The notes under the pieces: generated by a model
What the model was told of the DNA's origin: nothing
Seen by the model: the letters and a program-made list of their open reading frames with translations, nothing else
Databases searched by the model: none
Made by a program: the position numbers and the translations under genes
Source: Channallabes apus
Lineage: Eukaryota > Chordata > Actinopteri > Siluriformes > Clariidae
Length of the DNA: 64,000 nucleotides
Assembly: GCA_030522415.1 (NCBI GenBank)
Contig: CM060108.1
Coordinates: 36,676,756-36,740,755, forward strand
Reading direction: 5' to 3'
In this document: piece after piece, positions 13,706-25,289 of the stretch
How the letters are laid out: the number at the start of each line of letters is the position of its first letter
Numbering within the stretch: the first letter of the stretch is position 1

Positions 13706-15700
13706 CTGCAGCACCTGTAGCAACACCACTGTTGCACCATGGGACTTAAAAAGCTTTATATGCTGAACTATACATTTTGACTGAGCAAGATAAAAATAAT
13801 TAATGCATAATGACTTAATTGTGAGTTTGGGTGTTTTTATTTACAATTAAGCCAGTAAAAGCTAAACATTGCCGGACTTATCTGCATTACACCAGCTTGA
13901 CTTTTCAAAGCACATTATACCATTAAATACCTGGTAGTCATTTTCAACAGAACTGTTTGCAGACCTCTGTACTATAGCCAAGGCTTGATCAGCAAATTCC
14001 TTTATCCTATATAAATTTAAAACCAGAAGGGGCACAGATGTGGTTTTAACATATGGGGCCTCACCGCCACGGTGACCTTTCATTTGTATCACATGACTCC
14101 CTCGTGACTCTAGGCAGAAAGTCTGTTATCGTCTGTGGAAATGTGGAACAGCCTTGTTTTAGCCAACTAGGCTTAATTTTCCACTGCTAGCCTTGGCTGA
14201 TTATTGTGATGTGAAGAATGGAAACAGGAGGCAGTGTAGAGGAATGCTCAGCGATTTAGGTCCTCATGCAATCCTTCTGATCTCTTGAGTGTTTATTTTA
14301 CCTGAACGAATGCTCTGGCTTGCATTTAAATCAATGGTCCAAAACTCTCTTACTTGTTCTTACTTGTTTACTGATTTCTGTTTTCTCCATCTCTAGTCCC
14401 TTTCTATATATTTATATTTTTTTGCGCATCCAGCCTCTGTCTATCTTCCAGACAGTCATCCTTAGAGCAGACGTTAACAGGCCAATAACAGGTTATGTGC
14501 AGCTCAAATACACACAGATGATGTCAGCTCAAGATGTCCTGTTTCTCTAAAGACTGATTTCTCAAGTGCAGACTAGTCTGAGGCCAAAAATGATCTTCTC
14601 AATCCCTAAAGTCTGGGTTTAGTAGCAGTGGTGGCTCAGCAGTAAAGACAGTCTGTTAGTGACCAAAAGCTTGCAAATTTTCTTGGAAACTTTTCTGGAA
14701 AGAAAAAACTGCTGGACCCTCAGCTCTTCAGCTCTATATTTGAATTTGATTCTACAGAGCTTTAAAAAAAAAATCAGTTTAATGGAATACCAATGTTTAT
14801 GCCTAACATTAAAGTTAATTCTTGATACTTCTGATATAAACTTTTGTTTAACTAAAATATTTCATCCTCAAGCTACCCATTCAACCTTAAGCTCCTGCCT
14901 GACTTGAAGCCCAACCCAACTTCCACCAGTGAGTGTGTGCTTACTCTCCTACAGTATATCACCAACCCACACAAAACGTAAACCTCATTTTAAACATTAC
15001 CCTAGCTATTTATACGGGCATAAAAATTTATAGCTGCTTTAATAAACATGTTTTAAAACAGTTACTTGTGACGAATTTAAGTGTAGTTCATTAATCCAAA
15101 AAAAATTTACAGACTAGTCTTTATTATGAAATCACATTATATAAATAGATAATTATATCATATATGGCCAAAACAATCCAAGAACGTATACACACTTCAG
15201 GAAAAGAAAAATAGTATGATTTATATTATATTAATATAATATTACATTATATTTAATATTTTAATATATATAAAAACTCAAATTTATATGATAAATAAAT
15301 GTATAAATATATAATATATAGCAATATATTTAGTATTACATTATTTAATACAAGTTTTAAATTTTAGTTTTAAGTTAAGTTTTAAGTTTTTTAAGTTATT
15401 AATACAAGTTTTTCTATTGTGTGTATACATTTGTTTGGCTGACACTATTATATACTGTATACACACTTTTCCCCATCCAGATCCTATATTATGTGCACAT
15501 TTGATATAGTCTGTTTAATCAGGTTTGTGTGCAAAATGAAAACACATGCATCCTCATCACACACAGCTGCAACTAAACGTGCAATTGGGACAGTTTTAAG
15601 TGTGTGTGTGTTGGAGAATCCTCACCTCTGGTCGCACTTCTTTGTCACTGCTCACACCCAGGGCAGTGAGTGCCAGCCAAAGCACAGACCAAGTGACCAT
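6280..15700 (-). CDS. mmp14: Membrane-type matrix metalloproteinase 14 (MT1-MMP), 10 exons
   Basis: A membrane-anchored zinc endopeptidase that cleaves collagen and other matrix proteins at the cell surface and activates pro-MMP2. Coding exons on the minus strand, first to last: 15700-15626, 9506-9358, 9194-9072, 8922-8618, 8522-8361, 8010-7871, 7744-7606, 7524-7374, 7159-7044, 6605-6280. They sum to 1686 nt (561 aa), and every junction is GT-AG and in frame. Visible parts: signal peptide (1-17), cysteine switch PRCGVPD (79-85), furin site RRRR (96-99), MT-loop [14 protein letters not shown], zinc site [11 protein letters not shown] (227-237), Met-turn, hinge, four hemopexin blades (about 305-500), a transmembrane segment and the cytoplasmic end [12 protein letters not shown]. 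That tail separates MMP14 from MMP15, 16 and 24, whose tails differ. The length is close to human (582 aa). Whether this is the a or b teleost paralogue cannot be told from the sequence alone. Confidence 0.96.
9507..15625 (-). other. mmp14 intron 1 (6.1 kb)
   Basis: A large first intron between the signal-peptide exon and the propeptide exon. It contains (TG)n at 9795-9818, (GA)n at 12811-12840 and 13582-13615, an (AT)n run of about 50 nt at 13650-13699, and a very A/T-rich block at 15100-15480. No coding exon or recognisable transposon was found. First introns of this size commonly carry enhancers, but none can be identified from one sequence. Confidence 0.7.
13650..13699. repeat. (AT)n microsatellite in mmp14 intron 1
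   Basis: About 25 perfect AT units, preceded by (GA)n at 13582-13615. Confidence 0.95.
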
Positions 15701-16220
15701 CCCGAGTTACTACACAATAACTAACACACTAACTTCCACACACACCCTGAACCTATAAACCCCCCGCTTTCTTCTCCTTCTTCTGTTCTTCCTGAGTCAG
15801 AGAATTCCAAACCTTGGAATTAAAAGTTTTGAAAAGCGTCCTCGTTTGTTCCAAACCAAAAAGAAACGTTGGTAAAATGCCCCAAGGCTGTTAGTAAACT
15901 ACACACACTTCAGTAAGAATAGCGCGTTAAACCGCTGAGCGCAGAAACACGAGGTGTGTGTGTGTGTGAGACCTGCACACACATGTTGCTCTGTGGTCTA
16001 AACGCGGTCGTGTCTCATCCTGTCGTCGGAATCTCGCTCTTTTTGTCCTCCGGCACCGGTGGCTCGCGCGCGCGTGTGTGTGTGTGAGGAGCTGCAGACG
16101 TGGTTCTCTGTAGTGATGGAGCCACCACGAGTCACTTCACTGAGCCGATTCTTTCCGGACTGAATCAAGCATCTGATTCACCATCACTGAAACCGCATCC
16201 GGTCAACCGAACACGCTGTG
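15701..16220 (-). promoter_or_regulatory. Probable mmp14 5' UTR and promoter region
   Basis: This stretch lies immediately upstream of the mmp14 start codon. It is richer in CpG than its surroundings, with gtcgtcggaatctcg and ccggcaccggtggctcgcgc between 16020 and 16075, and it carries short (GT)n runs. No TATA box is obvious, which would fit a CpG-type promoter. The transcription start is not determinable here. Confidence 0.45.
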
Positions 16221-16636
16221 CAGAACAACGCACTGAACACACCAGTAGGTTTCGATGACCTCAGGTACAACTGAATACTTGTTAAATCCCCTGTCTATTT
16301 ATGTGTTTCCGTCATTACTTCCCTTATTGGACAAAATTTACTGGACAGATTAAAAATAATGTACATCCTCTTTCTATTTGTGTAAGTAACTCGTGTGATC
16401 TGTAGCTGTTTGGCAAAACTGAATAGACTTAAAGAATACAATTCACACACAGAAAGAAAAAGAAAGCACATCTGCATTACTGCCAGAGGTGGAAAGAGTA
16501 ATAAAATGTTGTACTCAAGTACAAGTACTGTTACTTCAGTGAAATTTTACTTAAGTACAAGTAAAGTTACCATTATAAAAATCTACTCAAGTAACAGTAA
16601 AAGGGGGTGGGGGGTGGGATGAGGCATTCTAGCGTA

Positions 16637-18148
16637 CACTGTAAAAAATCTTATGTGCTATCTACTTAAAAAAAAATATGGTAACAAAATTGCACGTAAT
16701 ATTTTTAAGCAGTTTTTAAGGCTTGATTTTTTTTTTTGTGGAATTTACTTGAATAAATCATGTAAAAAATCCTAAATTATTTAGCCAGACGCATATTATT
16801 TTTAAGTATTTACTGCTTGATTTTTTCCCCTAGCAGAATCTACTTAAATAAATCATGTAAAATATCCTAAATTATTTAGCCAGATACATGATGATTTTAA
16901 CATTATTAGTGGAATAATCTTTTTTAGTTTAAGCAGAAAACAAAAGGTACTCATATGTATTAAGGAAAATTACTTAATAATATAAAAAAAAACATTTTAT
17001 AATGAAATGAATACATAATGCATTTTGGTGTTGAACATGCTTTTATTTCATGTTTCACTGGTATTAAAATATTAAACACTGTGTAAAATAGTGTATATAA
17101 CATTTACAGCAGATTTAAGATCTGTAAAACAATTTATAAAACAGTTTGTAACTGACAATTTCTATTGAAATTAACTGTTTAGCATTATATGCTAGCATCT
17201 TTTCTTGTGGGTATAGTCACATTCTGTACTAAAACCTGAGAGAACTTGTACAGTAAACCATTTCTAGGTTCATATCTTTGTAACATTACCCTATTTACAT
17301 GTACATTTAGGCATTTGGCAGACGGTCTTATCCAGAGCGACTTAATAAAACCCTATTTCCCCTATGCGGTTTGACTCAGATGTGGTGTCAGGCACCGTGA
17401 GTCAGCGCGATTGCCCGCCGACGTTCCGCTGGCGCTCCACGAAGTTCTGTAAGGCCCGGAAGCTTTCGCGAAGACCGGCGCGGAAAGATGGAAACGTACT
17501 CACAGCGCCAAAACCTCGCAGTGAATCATAATGAACCGTACTTACGGCCACCGCGAGAAACCGCATACTGTACAGTAGGTGCACTCCCCAAAACCTGTTC
17601 CAGTGAACTGTGGAGACACAACAACAAACTCAAGTATGCTACTGGCGGACAGGATGTTTTCAGAAATTTTCACAATGTTTAATTTATTTAATTTATATTG
17701 CTGACACTAATGCAACAAAGGAGCTTATTTCAGAAATCAAAATAAAGTATAAAAATTAGTAAGGGGCTTAACTTACTTCTTAACATTTTACACTGTTCGC
17801 CTGCTCCTTCAAAATGGCGTCTGACCACTGCTGCTGTTGTTGAGATTCAAATGAAGGTGACTTAATAAAACCCGGATAATTGAGCCAATTCTCTTAAAAT
17901 AAATATGAAGCCTTTTTTCCTCAAATTTTTTGACTAAATGGTTCCTCAAATTAAGCCTAAAAATTGCACTAATTTCCTTAAAAAAATAGGTAAAATTTAT
18001 TTCTTAATTTTATTAGTGAAATGTTCTCAATATATTATAAAAAACACAGAAAACCATTTTTTTAAAATGAAATATGCAGATTATTTTTAATTATTACATC
18101 AATTTTTTTAATGAAAATTACAAGCCTCATGATTCATTTTTTACAGTG
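16637..18148. mobile_element. TA-flanked MITE-like insertion nested in hAT copy 1
   Basis: 1512 bp with 13-bp terminal inverted repeats CACTGTAAAAAAT, flanked by TA at 16635-16636 and 18149-18150. The sister hAT copy reads straight through the junction (agcgtagttcaaaaaag at 47151-47167), proving the insertion and its target duplication. Very A/T-rich at both ends, with a G/C-rich middle (17390-17600). No protein was recognised. Confidence 0.85.
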
Positions 18149-19274
18149 TAGTTCAAAAAAGATGAGCAGATATAAATCTCAAACTAGTTGTTTTTAACTG
18201 AAGGAACACCTTTGCATAATAAAGCTGTTGTCTTTCTTGTGCTTGAAAATCAAAGTGGTCACTTAAATATGGTGTTACGTCCCAGTCTAGGGCCATACAG
18301 CAAAAGAATGGTTCAGGGTTCTATTTTAAACTGTATGGAAATGGTGGTATATGGCAGAAAGAACTCGATCCAATCATTAACTGAAGAAATAATGAGGTTT
18401 GTATACACACACACACACACACAGGTGGAGGATCAGATTCAGGGTGGACCCAGGCCAAAATAATAAACAAAATGGTATTTATATTTAGTAGCTAGATTAC
18501 CTGCAAAAAAAAAACACAAACAAAAATACAGGTACCTTCCCGGACTCCCTAAACCAAAAACAGTGAAATTATCTACAAATATATACAAAGACCAACCAAA
18601 CCAAAGCGACAAAGCAATAATCAAAGTCAATTGGAGGTAAAAAGTCAAACCAGAATACACAACCAAATATCAAACCGCCAAAATCACAACCTCTTTCATC
18701 TTTCCCGCGTCTCTCTCCGGTTTATATATGGTCGCGCTAGACCAGTGGTTCTCAAACTTTTTCTGTCATTCCCCACTTAAGTGGGTGAGCGAATTTTCAA
18801 GCCCCACTTGTCAACAAAATAATAACGAAATCGGCCAAGTTTACTGTTTATTGAAATATCAATTTCTAAACCAATAAGATCAAACAACCCCAAGTTAAAA
18901 ACAGATAAAATACACATGCAATTGTTATAATAGGCTTACGTTGTCACTTATCATTGCATAATTGACCCCATGTTTATTAGCTGCTCAACAATCGTTTGTA
19001 GTTTTTTTGCACTGGCCAATTCTGTATGCAACTTTGAATTAAGCCATTTGTGCTTTGCTGTCCACTGATTCAGATGTTACCATGCGATTCTCCTGCTGTC
19101 TGTATTCTGCCAGCTTTCTTTGAAAGAAGTCTAGTGGCTTATTAACGTGACTGGAGTGTGTTGTCTCTAAGTGTCTTCCTAATTTGTTGGGTCTCATGCG
19201 GTCTGCTGCCAGCGGTATAAGACACAATATAAGCCCCCACCATCCCCACCATGAATCCAAGCTGAAGATAGGCT

Positions 19275-19700
19275 TCATTAGGGGTGGGCGATATAACCAA
19301 AATCTTCTAACACAGGAGAAGCTATTTTCTACCTCGATAACGACCACAATCAAAATTGCTATATCACAATATAGCAATTTGTATCTGAAAATACATAAAT
19401 AAAAATTCAAGCACAAAGAAACTGTTTTACATAATGAAATTTTATATAAACTGTGAATTGCTGAGGTTTGCAGCATTTTTTTTTTACTTTGGCCATAATC
19501 GATTGGATGCTTGGATTTCAGATGATAGAAAAGGTTTGACGCGTTTCCACCACTTGTTAAAACAGTGTACTTGTGTACCTTCCAAATCACGTTCATCTCA
19601 TTCGTATCACTTTTCTTATACCCGAACCAATTCCACACCACAGACGATGCACCTTTTTTCTTTACAATCTCCTCGTTCTTGGTTTCGTCACATGTAAGCA
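19275..19700 (-). mobile_element. BED zinc-finger remnant of another hAT, inside the nested hAT
   Basis: At 19278 the sequence taggggtgggcgatataacc resembles a hAT terminus. Minus-strand frame coding near 19480-19701 reads VVWNWFGYKKSD and SNLFYHLKSKHP, the BED finger of ZBED1-type transposases. The two halves of the long frame 19701-19039 therefore come from two different hAT lineages. The far end of this inner element is not recognised. Confidence 0.55.
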
Positions 19701-19880
19701 AGCTCTATGCTGCTGCACCGTCTTCTTCCATTGTCGAAGTGTATGTGAAGCCAAACACATCAAAAGTGGGACGAAACCGTGGCACCCGATTGAACCGAAT
19801 ATCTGCGCAAATACAGCGCAGCGCGACGATCTGAATAACGCAGTGATGATCTGGTTTATTTGCGCAGCCCGGTGGATCGC

Positions 19881-20106
19881 GCAGCGCCGTTCGAATCACA
19901 AACCTGCGCGACCCACTGTGTTTTATTTAAAAACAATTTAAAATGTCAGGACTGTTTAATATTGTTTCCGCCTTGCCATGCCTGTTTTTTACGTGCGCAT
20001 CCCAGCGGGGTAAAATGTATTTTGATGGTCGGCGCGGTTTATTTCTGTCAGTGTCGCGCCGCACTGCCCAGTGGGTCGCGCAGGTTTGTGATTCGAGCAG
20101 CGCTGC
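19881..20106. repeat. Long inverted repeat inside the nested hAT
   Basis: Arms of about 38 nt at 19881-19918 and 20069-20106, almost perfectly complementary (core cacaaacctgcgcgacccac), with a 150-nt spacer. The arms are G/C-rich in an A/T-rich region. They could fold as a long hairpin or mark the ends of a small inserted element. Confidence 0.75.
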
Positions 20107-20711
20107 TCAAGTTGGCCCGACGTTAAACCGTTATTGTTGCACTATGGTTCCACTTTTTCTCCCGGCCCACAACTGATGTTATTTTAAATTTACTTGTATT
20201 AATGATCCATTTATTTGTGTGTGATTGTTTAGTTTTTTCCTAATTTTTCCATTAATTTCCACTCGTTCATTGCGCCCCACCTGTCATGTCTGTATTCCCC
20301 ACTAGTGGGGCGCGCCCCACACTTTGAGAACCACTGCGCTAGACGATGACGTCATTCTCAAGGCGGAAGCGACCATGTGGAAGGTCAGGAAGATGCCGAG
20401 GTCAGAAAACCTGGAGTGGAGTCTGGAGCGGCGCGCGACCAGGACATGATACACACACGCGGCGCAACGGAGCATTTATACAAAGCATAATATTTTCATT
20501 ATTTTAGCATTTTCATTCATTTATTTTTTACTCAGTAGCGAATATGATTTAAAATGTAGCGAATCACAATACTTCAAACAAAACGTACTTAAGTAAAAGT
20601 AAAATTACAGATTTTTAAAACTACTTTAAAAAGTAGAAATACACAAAAAAGCTACTCAATTACAGTAACGCGAGTAAATGTAATTCATTACTTTCCACCT
20701 CTGATTACTGC

Positions 20712-21304
20712 ATATGAATAACTATAAATTTCCATTAATGTCACAGTACTGTAACGTACATTCATTTATTATTTTTATGGTAAACATTTTCCAAGTTTTT
20801 TGTTTGAATAAAAGCATATCGAACAACAAACTTTTCAGGTGTGCATTACAGGATGTGTTACACAACACAGTACAAATACTGTACAACATGTGTTTTTTTA
20901 GTCATTTTGTTTTTTTGTATTTCACTTTTTCATTTTGGCAAATTCTCTTTAATTTCATTCAAGGTCAGAGTTTACATGGGTAACCATATACGCAGGCAGC
21001 ATGTTATGGCATGTACTGTATGGCTAAAATAGATTCAGTTCATACAAAGCAAAGTTCAGCTGTGATATGGAACCAAGAGTCAACTTAATCAAAGACTCAC
21101 AAAGCCTGAACATTCTCTATTAATATTCCAGCGATTACAGCAAGGTAGTTTCATTAGATGGATTACTGAATTAAATGCGATCAGACTTTTTTTTTTTTTT
21201 TTTTTTATAGCTGTGTGAACTCAAATAATTCAAACATTAACTTAAATTTGGGCCATTTTATAGTAGTTCTAGAGTGGATATCTAGTGATACTGAGAATAG
21301 TCAG
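20712..21304. other. Intergenic, nothing recognised
   Basis: A/T-rich sequence between the 8-bp duplication of the hAT and the next SINE, with a poly(T) of 18 at 21189-21206. Confidence 0.5.
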
Positions 21305-21599
21305 ATCATTCATTCATTACTTCATTTTGTTCATTCATTTATTCTTTCATCTTCAGTAACCATTTTATCTGGGTGAATCTGGATCTTATCCTTGGAAAAC
21401 AGGACATTGCATGAGATTATACCGCACCAGGGTGCAGTCAACCTACACATTCATACAGTACACTCATTCACAATCAGGGGTAATTTAGAGTAGTTAATCC
21501 ATGTATCAGCATGTTTTTTTTGGAGATGGGAGGAAACTGTAGAACTCAGGGGAAACCTATACCAACATAGAGGGCATATGCAAAACTCCATCCAGACCA
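21305..21599 (-). repeat. DANA/Mermaid-type SINE, decayed
   Basis: The minus orientation is indicated by the ATTC-rich tail at 21305-21345 and a body that reads backwards (tttggagatgggaggaaact, ggcatatgcaaaactccatc). It directly abuts the truncated Tc1-like element. Confidence 0.6.
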
Positions 21600-22940
21600 T
21601 TACCTGAGATCAAAATAGATCCTGGGAACCTTTTTTTTTACTTTGGCCTTGTCAATTGAGTGACCAGTGTGGATCTTTAGAATGGCTGGACTTTCACATA
21701 ATGTTTCACATTCTTGTCTAATACAGGCCTCTAACTGTCGCACTTTCCTCTTTATGATGCACCAAATGTTCTCTATAGGGGAAAGATCTGGACTGCAGAC
21801 TGGCCATTTCAGTACCCGGATCCTTCTCCTACGCAGCCATGATGTTGTGATTGATGCAGAATGTGGTCTGGCATTATCTTGTTGAAAAATGAGATGACGT
21901 CTGGATGGCAGCATATGTTGTTCTAGAACCTGAATATATTTTTCTGCATTGATGGTGCCTTTCCAGACATGCAAGCTGCCCATGCCACACGCACTCATGC
22001 AACCCCATACCATCAGAGATGCAGGCTTCTGAACTGAGCGTTGATAACAACTTGGGTTGTCCTTGTCCTCTTTGGTCCGGATGACATGGTGTCCCACATT
22101 TCCAACAAGAACTTCGAATCGTGACTCGTCTGACCACAGAACAGTCTTCCATTTTGCCACACTCCATTTTAAATGATCCCTGGCCCAATGAAAATGCCTG
22201 TGCTTGTGGATCTTGCTTAGAAATGGCTTCTTCTTTGCACTGTAGAGTTTCAGCTGGCAGCGGCGGATGGCACGGTGGATTGTGTTCACTGACAATGGTT
22301 TCTGGAAGTATTCCTGAGCCCATTCTGTGATTTCCTTTACAGTAGCATTCCTGTTTGTGGTGCAGTGTCGTTTAAGGGCCCGGAGATCACGGGCATCCAG
22401 TATGGTTTTACGCCCTTGACCCTTACGCTCAGAGATTGTTCCAGATTCTCTGAATCTTCGGATGATATTATGCACAGTTGATGATGATAACTGCAAAGTC
22501 TTTGCAATTTTTCACTGGGTAACACCTTTCTGATATTGCTCCACTATCTTTCTGCGCAACATTGTGGGAATTGGTGATCCTCTACCCATCTTGGCTTCTG
22601 AGAGACACTGCCACTCTGAGAAGCTCTTTTTATACCCAATCATGTTGCCAATTAACCTGATTACTGTTAATTGGTCTTCCAGCTCTTCGTTATGCTCAAA
22701 TTTACTTTTTCCAGCCTCTTATTGCTACTTGTCCCAACTTTTTTGGGATTTGTTGACACCGTGAAATTTGGAATTAACATATTTTTCCTTTAAAATGATA
22801 CATTTTCTCGGATTAAACTTTTGATCTGTCATCTATGTTCTATTCTGAATAAAATATTGACATTTGCCATCTCCACATCATTGCATTCAGTTTTTATTCA
22901 CAATTTGTTTAGTGTCCCAACTTTTTTGGAATCCGGTTTG
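21600..22940 (-). mobile_element. Third Tc1-like family, truncated, broken transposase
   Basis: On the minus strand, a transposase frame can be followed from ATG at 22589 to 21600. An in-frame stop (VTQ*KIAKTL) falls near residue 26, after which the frame is open for about 300 aa. Visible: HTH (SSSTVHNIIRRFRESGTISE), catalytic WSDESRFE, QQDNARPH and SPDLSPIENIW, i.e. the DD34E pattern. The outer right end reads gtcccaacttttttggaatc and stops at 22940 beside TA. The left end has no terminal repeat and abuts a SINE, so this copy is truncated there. Confidence 0.87.
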
Positions 22941-23159
22941 TATGTCAAACAAATGTTTTATTCTGACAGAATACAAGATACAATTAAAAAATTGGTTGTT
23001 TATGTAACAATGTCAGCAGCAACCTTCATTCAGTATCCAGCTTCAGTATCCAGGATCAACAGTATACTAACTGTCAGCCTGATCATCTGCCATCATCTGG
23101 TCCTGTTTCTTACTGGTTAAGTTATATGTTTTTTATTCTTGAATGGTTATTAGGTGGTT

Positions 23160-23400
23160 TGCATGTCCTCTCCACATTTGCTGTGTTTCCTCTGGGTAAT
23201 CAAGTTTCTTCCCATTGTCTAAAGACTTGCAGGATAGGGTGCTTCCAAATTGCCTATAGTGTGCAAGTGAGTGTGTGCTTGTGTGCCTGTGCTTGTGGTG
23301 TCCCATCCAGGTCTACTCCACCCCAAGTCCCCTGGGATAGGCTTCAGGTTTCCCATGACCCTGAACAGGATAAGCAATATAGAGAATGAATGAATGAGAA
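23160..23400 (+). repeat. DANA/Mermaid-type SINE, 5'-truncated
   Basis: The body from gcatgtcctctccacatttg to tcccctgggataggcttcag, ending in gaatgaatgaatgag. The tRNA head is absent. Confidence 0.7.
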
Positions 23401-23654
23401 AATGATTCATAGGTCACTGTAAGGTCTAATAAACAAAAACCATTCCTCTGAAACAGGTCGATTACGGGCACAAAAACGAGAGCCAAAAAGTCATTCAGGA
23501 ACCATGGAGAACTATTGCTCAAGACATTAAACGATACAAGAAATTCTGGTTCTTTGAAAGCAACACCCTACAGGACATGCTGTTTCAAAGAATCTCTAAT
23601 CTAGTCTTCTGTTCATAAGAATTTGACTCTAGTCAAAGTCGATCAGATTCATAC

Positions 23655-23798
23655 ACATGCTTATTATTCACACCGACTTGAGAACTGACTGTCCACTTGC
23701 TGTCTAACACATCACACAACCAGACAGGTGCCATTGTAAAGAGAAAAACAATATTATTTACTCCAGTGGTTTTAAGGTCATGGCTGATTGATGTATAT
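23655..23798 (-). mobile_element. Terminal fragment of the second Tc1-like family
   Basis: About 140 bp that resembles the last part of 39421-40519: gtccacttgctgtctaacac, then caggtgccattgtaaagaga and an end reading tcatggctgattgatgta. Nothing else of the element is present. Confidence 0.65.
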
Positions 23799-24479
23799 GA
23801 TATATGATGTGTATAATCTGCTGTTTCAAATGTTCCTTGAATAATATTTTAGAAATGATCATTAAAAAGTTTTCATATTATTTTTTTTATTGGTGTTGCC
23901 TGAGAACACTGTGTCAGTAGCGGTGTAGTAGCATTGTGAATCCATCATGTAATGTTACAGCAGAACCTTTTTACATCCTGTTTCATACATTACTGAATGT
24001 CCTGATAACACTGGGTTAGCTGGCAGGGCATGGCACAGGAACACAGCCTCCTCAGGAGCATTTGCTTAGGAGTCGATTCAGTATGAGTGAATCATTTCAG
24101 CACTGGTGTGCTTCTACCATGTGCGGCATTGAGAGAGAGTCTCGTCCTCCCCCTGGACAGTTTACATAGCCGTTTCTTTCTTTCCATTTTTTTTTCGGAA
24201 AGCACAGAAACAGTGTCAATTTAACGGAAAATACATAGAGATCAATTCCAGGTCAACTGCTATTCGTTTGGTCCTAAAACTACTAAATATGAGATTAGCC
24301 TTGATGCTGAAGAAACAGTTTGTAGCCAGTTTATTTACTGCTTCAACAGACACAGATTGTTAATACGTATTTTAAAGTTAGATTATAGTGAGCTCACTGC
24401 AATGGCGCATAAAACCGAGACAGTTCAATGTCGCCCTCTGGTGGCGATAAATCCGTAGTCCTTCCATCAAAGGGCGTGT
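23799..24479. other. Upstream of lrp10, nothing recognised
   Basis: No repeat family or frame could be assigned. CpG content rises towards the lrp10 promoter at the right edge. Confidence 0.4.
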
Positions 24480-25143
24480 TTTACGTGATTGCGTCAATGC
24501 AGTCGGTGTGGACGCGCACGTCGCTGTAACCAGACCGACACGGAAGTGGCGGAGAGCGAATGTCAACAACAAAAAAAGAGACGGCGAAAAGGTATGATAA
24601 ATGTGTTGTCGCGCTGGACAGTGTGTATAAACCTGTCCATTTATCTGTTAAGTGGTGATAATTACTATAACCAGTGGTGCGTGTGCGTTTTTGTAAGTAA
24701 TAATAGCCGCCTGGAGAAAGACGGGACGGAAAGTAAAGAGAGTGGGCAGCTGTCGGTTAGCATTAGCTTCTCTGGCTAACAAAGTCGAAGGAATGTGTTA
24801 GACAGCTGTGTCTCTGACTTGTTAGGACAAAATGGAAACTTTCTTATGACGACTATTGAGACACAGGCTGTCTCTTTGCACTGTAATTGTATCTGACGAA
24901 GTATTTTTTTAATATTTGTTAACGTACTTCCGGTCTGTTTCACTGTTAACGTTGGCGTCGAAACCAAGCGCGAGCGTGACGTCAGTGCTGGGAAGAGAAG
25001 CAGAACGGGAAATTGTTCACGACTTGTTTTTGAGTGACCGCTTCTTGTTTTTTTTATGCAGTTTAAATGTAAGTTCAGATAGGTTAAGGATATTTATTTA
25101 TTTCGTTTTAAATTAATAATTATTTTATGTTTCTGGTTTACAG
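24480..25143 (+). promoter_or_regulatory. Probable lrp10 promoter and 5' noncoding exon region
   Basis: A CpG-richer stretch just upstream of lrp10. It contains a CGGAAGTG ETS-type site at 24541-24548 and a perfect CRE palindrome TGACGTCA at 24977-24984. A good donor (aaaag|gtatga, near 24592) and an acceptor (tttacag|ataaa, 25143) could bracket a noncoding first exon and its intron. The start codon would then sit in an exon running 25144-25338. Confidence 0.45.
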
Positions 25144-25188
25144 ATAAAACCAGCGCGCGCGAGGCTCCTTGGCTCTGACATCCTGCTG

Positions 25189-25241
25189 ATGGATCTACTG
25201 ACATGAAGTGTTTATACCACGGAGAATATGATTTAGTTTGA
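25189..25241 (+). promoter_or_regulatory. Two overlapping upstream ORFs in the lrp10 leader
   Basis: Two short AUG frames precede the lrp10 start. uORF1 at 25189-25206 encodes 5 codons plus TGA. uORF2 at 25203-25241 encodes 12 codons plus TGA. They overlap through ATGA. Both end about 50 nt before the main ATG at 25290, a layout that can dampen translation by reinitiation. Their presence in the mature mRNA depends on the inferred exon 25144-25338. Confidence 0.5.
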
Positions 25242-25289
25242 CGTTTTATTAAATACAACCTTCTAGATCCCCGTGGGAAGAACATCAAC

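Larger units (their letters stand above)
18743..20336 (-). mobile_element. Second hAT element nested in hAT copy 1
   Basis: 1594 bp with ends cagtggttctcaaac and gtttgagaaccactg-like, flanked by a perfect 8-bp duplication CGCTAGAC at 18735-18742 and 20337-20344. The empty site is present in the sister element (cgcgctagtcgatgacg, 47721-47737). Minus-strand traces of a BED-finger or SCAND3/ZBED-like transposase are visible around 19040-19200 (GRHLETTHSSHV, KPLDFFQRKLAEY). Everything else is decayed. Confidence 0.9.
16494..20703. mobile_element. hAT-type element, copy 1, with two nested insertions
   Basis: 4210 bp. Ends are CAGAGGTGGAAAG (left) and its inverse CTTTCCACCTCTG (right). It is flanked by a perfect 8-bp target duplication ATTACTGC at 16486-16493 and 20704-20711, the hAT signature. 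Subterminal repeats of the tacaagtaaagttac kind occur at both ends. It contains a TA-flanked insertion at 16637-18148 and a second hAT at 18743-20336. Removing those leaves about 1.1 kb of body, which carries no transposase. Confidence 0.9.

Noticed and set aside
19039..19701. 220-aa minus-strand ORF as one gene
   Set aside because: Its two ends resemble different hAT transposases joined by non-coding sequence; it is a chance read-through of nested elements.
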